Numbered from the stretch's first letter, positions 32,776 to 39,965 are shown. The stretch is 40,518 nucleotides of DNA from CAYFUT01 sp964346395 (GCA_964346395.1 CAYFUT010000017.1:1-40518); one strand, 5' to 3'. Notes: a model not told the origin generated them from the sequence alone. Numbers and translations are program-made.

Positions 32776-33066
32776 ATGAAAGGTAAGCAGAGAGCTTATT
32801 TAAGAAGTGAAGCTAATGAAATGGATCCGTTGTTTCAAATTGGGAAGAATGGAATTAGTGACGGTGTAATCGAACAAGTAGATAATGCTTTGGAAGCTAG
32901 AGAATTAATCAAGGTGAGAGCACTGGATAATTCCCTATATACTGCTCGAGAAGCAGCGGAAGAATTGGCAGAAGAATGTGAAGCGGAGATTATTCAGGTG
33001 ATTGGGAATGTATTAGTTTTATATCGGGCAAGTGAAGGAGAATCAGAGTATAATTTGCCTAGGTAA
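32776..33066 (+). CDS. yhbY: CRM-domain ribosome assembly protein YhbY
   Basis: 96 aa, one CRM (IF3-C-like) RNA-binding domain. The family start LRSEANEMDPLFQIGKNGISDGVIEQVDNALEARELIKVR is clear (residues 9-48), and IGNVLVLYR near the end is typical. It binds pre-50S particles. It follows obgE by 18 bases with ribosome-binding site aaggagg, so it belongs to the same transcript. Confidence 0.94.
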   Translation: MKGKQRAYLRSEANEMDPLFQIGKNGISDGVIEQVDNALEARELIKVRALDNSLYTAREAAEELAEECEAEIIQVIGNVLVLYRASEGESEYNLPR

Positions 33067-33101
33067 GAGCTGAGAGCGGTGAGCTATGAGTCGTGAGCTT
33101 A
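33067..33101. repeat. heptamer array (GAGCNNT type)
   Basis: Five units of exactly seven bases: GAGCTGA GAGCGGT GAGCTAT GAGTCGT GAGCTTA, starting on the first base after the yhbY stop. No inverted partner. Confidence 0.65.
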
Positions 33102-33161
33102 GTCAAAGTCGAGCTTTAAGATAAGAGTTTTTATGATAGTTACTTAAGAAGGTGAGAAATC

Positions 33162-34277
33162 ATGCGGGAAAAGATTGAGCAGGCAGAACGGATAGTGATT
33201 AAGATCGGCAGCAGTACCTTAACTTATCAGAATTCTCGGTTGAATTTAAACCGAATTGAAAAGTTGATTCGGGATATTGCTAACTTGAAGAATCAGGGCA
33301 AAGAAGTGATTATTGTCAGCTCAGGAGCAGTAGCAGCTGGTTACGGTGAGTTAAGGCTGGCTGAATCGCCGGAAACAATTCCGGAAAAGCAGGCGCTAGC
33401 GGCTATTGGCCAGGGAACTTTGATGCATACTTATAAAAAATTATTTAAGGAATACGGTCAACAGGCAGCTCAGGTTTTACTGACTCAGGATGATTTAACC
33501 GATAGGAGCCGTTATTTAAATTCGCGGAATACTTTGTCTCAGCTGCTGGAATATAATATAATTCCTGTCATTAATGAAAATGATACGGTAGCAGTTAAAG
33601 AAATTAAATTTGGTGATAATGATACTTTATCTGCTCTGGTAAGCAGTTTGATTGATGCTGATCTGCTGGTGATTTTATCGGATATTGCTGGTTTATATAC
33701 GGCTGACCCCCGCGAAGAAGAAACTGCCCAATTGATTAGTGAAGTAGAAGAAATAACAGAAGAGATTGAAGAATTGGCCGGGGGAGCAGGAACTAGCCAG
33801 GGTACAGGCGGGATGATTACTAAGATTGAGGCAGCTAAGATTGCTACTCGAGCGGGAATTCCCCTTGTTATTGCTAATGGGGAAGAAGATAATTGTGTAA
33901 CGCGGATTATTGCTGGCGAAGAATTAGGGACTGTTTTCCAGTCGGAATCAGGAATGGCCAGTCGAGATAAGTGGATTGCTTTTAATTTAGGAGTTTCGGG
34001 CCAACTGGTTATTGACCAGGGAGCAGCACGAGCTTTGACTGAAGAAGGAAGCAGCTTGCTGCCCTGCGGGATAGTAGACAGCACGGGCGATTTTGCTGCG
34101 GGAGATGTAGTTGATATTGTCAATCAGTCGGGGCAGAAGTTGGCCCGGGGATTAGTTAATTATTCGCACCAGGAAGTGGAACAGATTAAAGGATTACAGT
34201 CCAGTGAAATTGAAAGGGAATTAGGTTATCAGGGGTATGAAGAAGTAGTACACCGCAATAACTTAGTTTGTTTTTAG
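33162..34277 (+). CDS. proB: glutamate 5-kinase
   Basis: 371 aa. First step of proline synthesis: phosphorylates glutamate with ATP. Amino-acid kinase domain (about 1-255: KIGSSTLTYQ, VIIVSSGAVAAGYGEL, INENDTV, GTGGMITKIEAAKIA) and a C-terminal PUA domain (about 275-365, LLPCGIVDSTGDFAAGDVVDI). Proline feedback inhibition is typical of the family. It starts at ATG 33162 after aaggtga. A 173-bp hairpin element begins 8 bases after its stop and lies between it and proA. Confidence 0.96.
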   Translation: MREKIEQAERIVIKIGSSTLTYQNSRLNLNRIEKLIRDIANLKNQGKEVIIVSSGAVAAGYGELRLAESPETIPEKQALAAIGQGTLMHTYKKLFKEYGQQAAQVLLTQDDLTDRSRYLNSRNTLSQLLEYNIIPVINENDTVAVKEIKFGDNDTLSALVSSLIDADLLVILSDIAGLYTADPREEETAQLISEVEEITEEIEELAGGAGTSQGTGGMITKIEAAKIATRAGIPLVIANGEEDNCVTRIIAGEELGTVFQSESGMASRDKWIAFNLGVSGQLVIDQGAARALTEEGSSLLPCGIVDSTGDFAAGDVVDIVNQSGQKLARGLVNYSHQEVEQIKGLQSSEIERELGYQGYEEVVHRNNLVCF

Positions 34278-34284
34278 TTTGGCC

Positions 34285-34457
34285 GGGGAAGGTGGAGGCT
34301 GTTGGCTTCCGGTAGCCTTTTTTCTTCATCTATTGACTCCCCTATTAAAATAAAAAAGTTCTTTTTAAGCCGATTAAGCCGATTTTAGTAGGGGAGTCAC
34401 AATAGATGTTCGTGAAGAAAAAAGGCTAAATGTCAGCCCACAGCCTCCACCCACCCC
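34285..34457. repeat. long structured hairpin element, copy 1
   Basis: Nested stems: GGTGGAGGCTGT 34291-34302 with 34440-34451 (perfect); GGCT 34304-34307 with AGCC 34435-34438; internal loop TCCGGT / AAATGTC; AGCCTTTTTTCTTCA 34314-34328 with 34413-34427 (perfect, 15 bp); TGTTCG bulge on the 3' side; GACTCCCCTATTAAAAT 34335-34351 with 34382-34398 (one G-T). Apical loop 34352-34381 starts AAAAAAGTTCTTTTT and then has a tandem AAGCCGATT. Compare copy 2 at 38250. Confidence 0.85.
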
Positions 34458-34632
34458 TGCGAAGGAAAAGAGTTAGTTGTTGAAGAGAAAAAATTGCACT
34501 TTAGCTAACTTTGGAATTGCAAGATTAAATTTAGATGTGGCGCGAGCAAAGCGAAGCTAACACCTACAATGCAGTGCGGAGCTAGTATTTTCTATGGTAA
34601 TTTTAAATAAACTTTAAGAAGGGGTGGAGTAG
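34458..34632. other. gap before proA, no gene seen
   Basis: The sequence following the hairpin (GAAGGAAAAGAGTTAGTT) resembles the flank of the half copy at 39832, so the element may be longer than its stem. A GC-richer patch at about 34534-34585 (GCGCGAGCAAAGCGAAGC) looks unlike the surroundings. No promoter or T-box was recognised. The proA ribosome-binding site aaggggtgg ends the gap. Confidence 0.35.
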
Positions 34633-35889
34633 ATGAGTATTGAAGAAGATGTTATTCAGAAGGCAAAGCAGGCTAAAGAAGCAGGTAAAGAGTTGGCTCA
34701 TTTAGGAGCCAAGGTAAAAAACGAAGCGCTGTTGGCGATGGCTGATAAGCTGGAGGCTAAAAAGGAGAAGATATTAGCTGCTAATGAGGAAGATATGAAG
34801 TACGGCCGGGAAAATGGACTATCTGAGTCATTACTTGACCGATTGTTGTTGACGGAAGCTCGAATTGAAAAGATGGCTCAGGGACTGCGGGAGGTAGCTC
34901 AGTTTGATGATCCTATTGGAGAAATGATAGAAATGAGAAAACGGCCTAATGATCTCCGCGTAGGAAAAGTGAAAGTACCATTGGGAGTAATCGGGATTAT
35001 TTATGAGGCCCGGCCGAATGTAACAGTTGATGCTGCCGGCTTATGTTTAAAAGCTGGTAATGCAGTAGTCTTACGGGGGAGTTCTAGTGCTATTAATTCT
35101 AACCAGGCAATTGTAGAAGTCATTGCTAAGGCTGCCTATCAGGCTGGTCTGCCGGAAGGGGCAATCCAATTAATTGAACATACGGATCGGGAAGCAGTTC
35201 AGGTTATGTTTGAGTTGAATGATTATCTGGATGTCTTGATTCCCCGAGGCGGTGAGGGATTAATTAAGGCGGTAGTTAATAATTCAACTGTTCCGGTCAT
35301 TCAGACGGGAGTAGGAAACTGTCATACTTATGTAGATAGTGATGCTGATTTAGAGAAAGCAGAACGGATTGTAATTAATGCTAAAACCCAGCGGACCGGT
35401 GTCTGTAATGCAATGGAAACTTTATTGGTCAATGAAAAGATAGCTGAAGAATTTTTACCGTTGATTGTCAAAGAACTTCAGCAGTTAGATACAGAGGTAA
35501 GAGGGGATCAGCGAGTGCAGGAATTAGTTCCTGATGTAAAAGAAGCGACTGAAGAAGACTGGGCGACTGAGTTTTTAGATTATATCTTGGCAGTTAAGGT
35601 AGTAGAAGATTTGGATGAGGCGTTAGAGCATATTGACGAATATAGTACTAGTCATTCGGAAGCGATTGTGACGGAAAATTATACTAAAGCTCAGCAATTT
35701 TTAGATTTAGTAGATTCTGCTGCGGTATATGTCAATGCTTCGACCCGCTTTACTGACGGCGGCCAATTCGGTTTGGGGGCAGAGATTGGGATTAGTACCC
35801 AAAAGCTGCATGCCCGGGGTCCAATGGGCGTCAATGAACTGACTACTACTAAGTTTATTATCTATGGTAATGGACAGATTAGGAAGTAA
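34633..35889 (+). CDS. proA: gamma-glutamyl phosphate reductase
   Basis: 418 aa, aldehyde dehydrogenase fold. Second step of proline synthesis: reduces glutamyl phosphate to the semialdehyde with NADPH. The catalytic cysteine is Cys258 in NAKTQRTGVCNAMETLLV. Other family marks are GVIGIIYEARPNVTVDAAGLCLKAGNAV, IQTGVGNCHTYVD and ASTRFTDGGQFGLGAEIGIST. It lies downstream of proB in the same direction but 355 bases away, with a hairpin element between. No proC was found in the window. Confidence 0.97.
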   Translation: MSIEEDVIQKAKQAKEAGKELAHLGAKVKNEALLAMADKLEAKKEKILAANEEDMKYGRENGLSESLLDRLLLTEARIEKMAQGLREVAQFDDPIGEMIEMRKRPNDLRVGKVKVPLGVIGIIYEARPNVTVDAAGLCLKAGNAVVLRGSSSAINSNQAIVEVIAKAAYQAGLPEGAIQLIEHTDREAVQVMFELNDYLDVLIPRGGEGLIKAVVNNSTVPVIQTGVGNCHTYVDSDADLEKAERIVINAKTQRTGVCNAMETLLVNEKIAEEFLPLIVKELQQLDTEVRGDQRVQELVPDVKEATEEDWATEFLDYILAVKVVEDLDEALEHIDEYSTSHSEAIVTENYTKAQQFLDLVDSAAVYVNASTRFTDGGQFGLGAEIGISTQKLHARGPMGVNELTTTKFIIYGNGQIRK

Positions 35890-35913
35890 TTAAGTAAATA
35901 GTTACTTTCCACG

Positions 35914-35941
35914 GCGGGCCAACTGGTCCGCTATTTTATTT
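35914..35941 (+). terminator. intrinsic terminator after proA
   Basis: GCGGGCC / GGTCCGC stem with loop AACT, followed by TATTTTATTT. Confidence 0.8.
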
Positions 35942-36011
35942 ATTGCTGATAAACTTCCATTAAATTGAAATTTGATTATTTTTTTCTTAACATAAAGTAA
36001 AAATATAAATT

Positions 36012-36040
36012 TTGCAGGAAATAGTTTTATTTTATATAAT
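36012..36040 (+). promoter_or_regulatory. promoter for the GGDEF-EAL gene
   Basis: TTGCAG (36012-36017), 17 bp, TATAAT (36035-36040). Confidence 0.5.
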
Positions 36041-36100
36041 TATTACATAGAGGTAGGAAAGAAAAATGCAAAAAAATATAGACTAGAAGGAGTTAAAAAC

Positions 36101-38062
36101 ATGGGGAAGAAAAGTAATACTCAAGTTTTTGATTTTCCAATTTTAATAGTTAATCTCAATTTACAGGTATTAGGAGCCAATAAACAGGCAGTTGATTGTT
36201 TAAATTATGCCCCAGAAGATTCAGCTACTATTTATCTACAGGAATTGATTCCTGATTTAACGGAAGAAAAAGTAAATGAGATTAAGAAAGGGCAGCAGGA
36301 AGAAAAAGCGTTGCCTATTTCCTTAACTACTGCAGAGCATGAAAACGTTACAACGGAACTTAAAGTAAACTCTCTTTATTATAAGAATAAAATCTTGCTT
36401 ACTTTAAAGTTTATTCTTCCTGAATTTCAGGAAGAATACAGAATAAAACAAGGATTTATTGAGAAAATTAAGCAGCCGGTGATTAAGATTAGCCGGGAAG
36501 GAATTCTACTAGCAGCTAATTCTGCCAGCAAAAGTCTACTTGCCAGCTGGAAATGTGAAGAGGGAGATTTAGTACCGCAGTTTTGGCAGAATTTTGTACA
36601 AAGAACGTTAGATTTAGAAGTTAATAGAAAGATAGAGGTTAAAGTAGCGGGGCGGGCTATTTTATTTTCTACTATTTCTCTACTTGAGCGGGATGAAATC
36701 TATTTGTACGGTCATGATGTGACTGATTTAAAGGACAGTCCAGAAGATGTAGAAAAACTGACTAATTATGATTTATTAACTGGGCTGCCTAATTGGGATC
36801 TATTTATGGAGCGGCTGCAGCAATTAGTGGGCGAGATAAAAAAGGATGAACAGCAGAATTTGATAGGGGTTGCCTTTGTGGATTTAGATAATTTTACTAA
36901 AGTAAATGATTCTCTGGGCAGGAAAGCAGGGGATAAATTATTAAATAAAGCAGCTCAGCGGTTAAAGAGTTGTCTGGAGAAAATTGATATTTTAGCCCGA
37001 CTGGATGGCGATGAATTTGGCGTAATAATTAAGGAGCAGGAAAGTATTGATAACATTAATCACCAGGTGCAGAGGATGCTGCAGGAATTTTCCCAGCCCT
37101 TTATTTTAGATGTTGGACAGGAAGAGCAGAAAAAGTTTTTTATAACTATTAGTGTGGGAGTAGCCTTTTATCCGGAAGATGGGACAGAGTCTGAACAATT
37201 AATCAAAAATGCTGAGTTGGCGATGCATAAAGTAAAAGAAAAAGGGAAGGACCACCACCGATTTTATTCGCAAGCTATGAATGATGAAGTACTGCAGGAG
37301 ATAAAAATGGAAACCAAACTGCGTCAGGCACTTAAGGAAGATAATTTTGTGCTTTATTATCAGCCGCAGATAGATATTCAAACTAATCAAGTTTGTGGGT
37401 TAGAAGCTTTAATTCGGTGGCAGGATCCTGAGATGGGTTTGGTGTCTCCAGGAAAATTTATTCCTATGGCAGAAAAAACCGGCTTAATTATCCCGATTGG
37501 AAATTGGGTTTTACAGACGGCCTGTGAAGAAATTAAGAACTTACATCAGCAGGGTTTTTCCGATTTAAAATTGGGAGTTAATTTATCTGCTCGGCAGTTT
37601 CAAGATAATCAATTGATAAATAAAGTAGCTCAGGCTTTGCAGAAAACTAGTTTGAAGCCGCAGTATCTGGAGTTAGAACTGACGGAGAGTATCATCATGG
37701 ATGATGTTGAAGGAAGTGTTGACCGGTTATTTGAACTTAAGAAACAGGGGGTTCAGTTTTCCATTGATGATTTTGGGACGGGTTATTCTTCGCTAAGTTA
37801 TTTGAAACGATTTCCGATTGGTACGTTGAAGATAGATAGGTCATTTGTAGGGGAAGTACCGACTAATGTAGATAATACAGCAATTGTAAAGGCCATTATT
37901 GATTTAGCCCATAATCTTAACTTAAATGTAGTGGCTGAAGGAGCCGAAACAGTTGATCAGGTGGATTTTTTAGAAGAAAATGATTGTGATGAAGTGCAGG
38001 GGTTTTATTACAGCCGTCCGCTGCCGAAGGATGAGCTTATCAATTTTATGGAAGAAGGATAA
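36101..38062 (+). CDS. GGDEF-EAL cyclic-di-GMP signalling protein
   Basis: 653 aa, no transmembrane helix evident. N-terminal PAS-like regions (about 10-110 and 120-210), then GGDEF (about 220-385) and EAL (about 400-650). The GGDEF signature reads DGDEF (residues 302-306), a variant that may or may not make c-di-GMP. The EAL domain looks intact: EAL 435-437, VNLSARQF, ELTESIIMDD, IDDFGTGYSSL, KIDRSFV, VVAEGAET and QGFYYSRPL supply the metal and catalytic residues. Phosphodiesterase activity (c-di-GMP to pGpG) is the best guess. It is a lone gene with its own promoter. Confidence 0.93.
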   Translation: MGKKSNTQVFDFPILIVNLNLQVLGANKQAVDCLNYAPEDSATIYLQELIPDLTEEKVNEIKKGQQEEKALPISLTTAEHENVTTELKVNSLYYKNKILLTLKFILPEFQEEYRIKQGFIEKIKQPVIKISREGILLAANSASKSLLASWKCEEGDLVPQFWQNFVQRTLDLEVNRKIEVKVAGRAILFSTISLLERDEIYLYGHDVTDLKDSPEDVEKLTNYDLLTGLPNWDLFMERLQQLVGEIKKDEQQNLIGVAFVDLDNFTKVNDSLGRKAGDKLLNKAAQRLKSCLEKIDILARLDGDEFGVIIKEQESIDNINHQVQRMLQEFSQPFILDVGQEEQKKFFITISVGVAFYPEDGTESEQLIKNAELAMHKVKEKGKDHHRFYSQAMNDEVLQEIKMETKLRQALKEDNFVLYYQPQIDIQTNQVCGLEALIRWQDPEMGLVSPGKFIPMAEKTGLIIPIGNWVLQTACEEIKNLHQQGFSDLKLGVNLSARQFQDNQLINKVAQALQKTSLKPQYLELELTESIIMDDVEGSVDRLFELKKQGVQFSIDDFGTGYSSLSYLKRFPIGTLKIDRSFVGEVPTNVDNTAIVKAIIDLAHNLNLNVVAEGAETVDQVDFLEENDCDEVQGFYYSRPLPKDELINFMEEG

Positions 38063-38105
38063 GCTATTAAATTAAAAATTTTAAGATAATTAAAAATATA
38101 AATAA

Positions 38106-38210
38106 AATTATGACCGCAGTCATACTAATCCTGATAAGAGAGCAGAGATTAGTGAAGGTGAAATAACGACAGTCAATATTCCTGCTTATACTTCAGTAGT
38201 AATAAACTAG
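38106..38210 (+). pseudogene. possible relic of a secreted or carbohydrate-active enzyme C-terminus
   Basis: A 34-codon open stretch after an in-frame stop reads DRSHTNPDKRAEISEGE, then ITTVNIPAYTSVVIN and stop. Endings of the form VNIPAYTSVVI are common in C-terminal beta domains of glycoside hydrolase family 13 enzymes such as pullulanases. No start codon or ribosome-binding site precedes it. The match is short, so the assignment is tentative. Confidence 0.35.
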
Positions 38211-38249
38211 TTATAGCTATCCAACTCTAGAATGAAAGCTATTAACAGA

Positions 38250-38416
38250 CCGGGGGCAGGTGGGTATTTTACCTTCAGGAAAACTTTTTTGTTCATTCCA
38301 TACCAGATAAGCTGAAATAAAAAAGTTCTTTTTTGCCCGATTTCAGCTTATCTGGTATTCCATAACCGTACACAAAAAACTTTTAGGGTCAGGTGAAAAT
38401 ACCCACCTACCCCCGG
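38250..38416. repeat. long structured hairpin element, copy 2
   Basis: Outer stem 38250-38270 with 38396-38416 (20 of 21 pairs, starting CCGGGGGCAGGTGGG). ACCT 38271-38274 with AGGT 38391-38394. Internal loop TCAGG / AGGGTC. Middle stem AAAACTTTTTTGT 38280-38292 with 38372-38384 (one mismatch). Asymmetric inner loop. Inner stem 38300-38318 with 38340-38358 (19 bp, perfect). Apical loop 38319-38339 starts AAAAAAGTTCTTTTTT and ends GCCCG. It has the same stem order and loop as copy 1, with different stem sequences. Confidence 0.85.
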
Positions 38417-38462
38417 TTAGATTTTAGAAAAAATAAGTTGTGTTTTAGACTTGGATGTCAGC

Positions 38463-38498
38463 AGATAACCTGGGTCAGGAAGTTGGCCCGGGTTATCT
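38463..38498 (+). terminator. stem-loop upstream of the Rpn gene
   Basis: AGATAACCTGGG / CCCGGGTTATCT, 12 bp with one G-T, loop TCAGGAAGTTGG. Only a weak T tail (AATTT), so termination is uncertain. It shares 15 bases, GGAAGTTGGCCCGGG, with the terminator after the Rpn tail (39647). Confidence 0.5.
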
Positions 38499-38510
38499 AA
38501 TTTAAAAACA

Positions 38511-38539
38511 TTTATATTAAAAGCTGAATATGATATACT
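38511..38539 (+). promoter_or_regulatory. promoter of the Rpn-family gene
   Basis: TTTATA (38511-38516), 17 bp, TATACT (38534-38539) with an extended -10 TG at 38531. It lies 33 bases before the start codon. Confidence 0.5.
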
Positions 38540-38572
38540 ATAGATAAAGTAATTGAATTTGGAGGTTTATAA

Positions 38573-39478
38573 ATGGCAGAACTTGATATAGATTATCAAA
38601 ACTATGATAGCGTCTTTAAAAATTCATTTTCCATATTTAAACAAGGAATAAGAGATTTTTTAGAAATAGATATTCCCGAGATAGAAGCCTTTGTGGAAAC
38701 GGAGTTTTCAGAAATAGAGACTACTGGCGAGAGGTTAGATTTAAATTTTAGGTTAGTAGATGGATCAATTTTACATTTAGAGGAGGAAGCAGACATATCA
38801 AAAGATGATTTGATTCGATTTGCTTCGTATGACTTAAAGTTATATAAAAGATATGGAGATAAAATAAGAACAATAGTGTTATGTGTCAATGGTTTTGAAG
38901 ACAGCATAGCTGGATTTGATACAAATAGTTTAAAATATTCAACTACAGTAGTAGATATGTCAAAACGAGATGGTGATTCTAAAATTGAAGAGATTAGTCA
39001 GAAAATTGAGGCTGGAAAAGAGATTAATATTCTTGAGTTGATTTTTTTACCTTTAATGAAGAGTGATGAGCAGATGTCTAAGCGGGTTAAGAAGGCGATT
39101 GATTTAGAACAAGAGGTTAATCTGTCTAGACCTATGAAAAGTAAAGTAGTGGCTTTGACGTTGGTATTGTCTAATAAGTTTTTAAGCGAACCAGAAATAG
39201 AAGAGATATGGAGGGATTATAGTATGCTTAAAGTGTTTAAGGTTGCAGAAGAAAAGGGAAGAGAAAAGGGAAGGAAAGAAGGTAAAGAAGAAGGTAAAAA
39301 AGAAGGTAAGCAAAGGGAAGCTTATAGAATGCTTAAGAGATTATTGCTAAAAAAATTCAAAAATTTGCCCCAGGAATACAAAAAAAAGTTAAAGGAAAAA
39401 GATGAAGAAGAATTAGAATTTATTGCAGAAGAAGTTTTTGAGATGGAAAAAGCGAGTGACTTAGAACAGTATTTGTAA
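38573..39478 (+). CDS. Rpn-family PD-(D/E)XK nuclease
   Basis: 301 aa. Rpn (recombination-promoting nuclease) proteins are DNA endonucleases often labelled 'putative transposase', and some act in phage defence as toxins. N-terminal nuclease fold: YDSVFKNSF, then Asp56 in RLDLNFRLVDG and Glu70/Glu72 in LHLEEEA as probable PD-(D/E)XK acids, then RFASYDLKLYKRYG. From about residue 225 comes a charged linker of G-[RK]-[KE] repeats (EKGREKGRKEGKEEGKKEGK) and a helical C-terminus (LKRLLLKKFKNLPQEYKKKLKEK). Good ribosome-binding site (ggagg). An internal start at 39224 and an orphan second tail at 39481 are described separately. Confidence 0.85.
   Translation: MAELDIDYQNYDSVFKNSFSIFKQGIRDFLEIDIPEIEAFVETEFSEIETTGERLDLNFRLVDGSILHLEEEADISKDDLIRFASYDLKLYKRYGDKIRTIVLCVNGFEDSIAGFDTNSLKYSTTVVDMSKRDGDSKIEEISQKIEAGKEINILELIFLPLMKSDEQMSKRVKKAIDLEQEVNLSRPMKSKVVALTLVLSNKFLSEPEIEEIWRDYSMLKVFKVAEEKGREKGRKEGKEEGKKEGKQREAYRMLKRLLLKKFKNLPQEYKKKLKEKDEEELEFIAEEVFEMEKASDLEQYL
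39224..39478 (+). CDS. possible short in-frame product of the Rpn gene (RpnS-like)
   Basis: An ATG at codon 218, in frame, is preceded by GGAGGG (39210-39215) with an 8-base spacer, as good a start as that of the whole gene. It would give an 84-residue protein consisting of only the charged linker and helical C-terminus. For Rpn systems in enterobacteria, a small protein made from the 3' part of the same gene binds and inhibits the full nuclease. The arrangement here matches that, but translation from this site is inference. Confidence 0.45.
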   Translation: MLKVFKVAEEKGREKGRKEGKEEGKKEGKQREAYRMLKRLLLKKFKNLPQEYKKKLKEKDEEELEFIAEEVFEMEKASDLEQYL

Positions 39479-39480
39479 AA

Positions 39481-39627
39481 CTAAAGTTATTAATCTCAAA
39501 ATTCAAGAAAATTCCGAAAGACTATCGCAAGCGGATAAAAGAGCAGGAGGAAGAGGTTCTGGAAGTTATTGTGGAAAAGATAATAGAGATGGAGGATATA
39601 GAGGAGTTAGATGAGTATTTGGAGTAA
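39481..39627 (+). pseudogene. orphan duplicate of the Rpn C-terminal tail
   Basis: Starting 3 bases after the Rpn stop, in another frame, 48 codons read LKLLISKFKKIPKDYRKRI, then KEQEEEVLEVIVEKIIEMED and EELDEYLE with stop. This aligns along its whole length with the Rpn tail (LKRLLLKKFKNLPQEYKKKL...EFIAEEVFEMEKASDLEQYL). It has no start codon or ribosome-binding site, and a -1 shift out of the Rpn frame is open only from 39460. It looks like an older tail displaced by the present one. Confidence 0.75.
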
Positions 39628-39646
39628 AAACTGAAAATTAAGTTAT

Positions 39647-39686
39647 ACCCGGGCTGGGGAAGTTGGCCCGGGGTCGTTTATTTTTT
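39647..39686 (+). terminator. intrinsic terminator after the Rpn locus
   Basis: ACCCGGGC / GCCCGGGGT stem around TGGGGAAGTTG with tail CGTTTATTTTTT. It shares GGAAGTTGGCCCGGG with the stem-loop in front of the gene. Confidence 0.85.
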
Positions 39687-39831
39687 GTGCCCAAGATTGC
39701 TGTTTAATAATCATTGGTACTGCTCTATTAAAAAAACAAAATTGACAAAAAAAGGAGGAAAATAGGCTGTAAAATTGAATTCTTATAATGAAGAATAAAT
39801 TTAGATAGATTTACTAAAGAAATAGGTTTCT

Positions 39832-39880
39832 CGGCTAAGTGTCAGCCAACAGCCCCCTGCTAGGAAAGGACTAGTTACTG
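39832..39880. repeat. half copy of the long hairpin element (3' side only)
   Basis: GGCTAAGTGTCAGCC then ACAGCC, CCCTGC, AGGAAA and CTAGTTA match the 3' arm of copy 1 (GGCTAAATGTCAGCC at 34424-34438) and about 20 bases of its flank. The 5' arm is absent. It lies in the 338-base gap 39628-39965, where otherwise only a terminator and AT-rich sequence are seen. Confidence 0.65.
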
Positions 39881-39965
39881 GGGGGGAAGAAGCAAGGGCG
39901 GTTAGACCTTCAATTGACGATCTAATTTGACTGAGAATTCTAAGAGAAAATAAGGGGGATAGGCA

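Noticed and set aside
34458..34632. T-box or amino-acid riboswitch before proA
   Set aside because: No specifier loop or T-box antiterminator core was found. The structure present is the long hairpin family.
38573..39478. Insertion-sequence transposase
   Set aside because: Rpn-family genes are often labelled so, but no terminal inverted repeats or target duplications typical of an IS surround this gene, and the fold is a PD-(D/E)XK nuclease.
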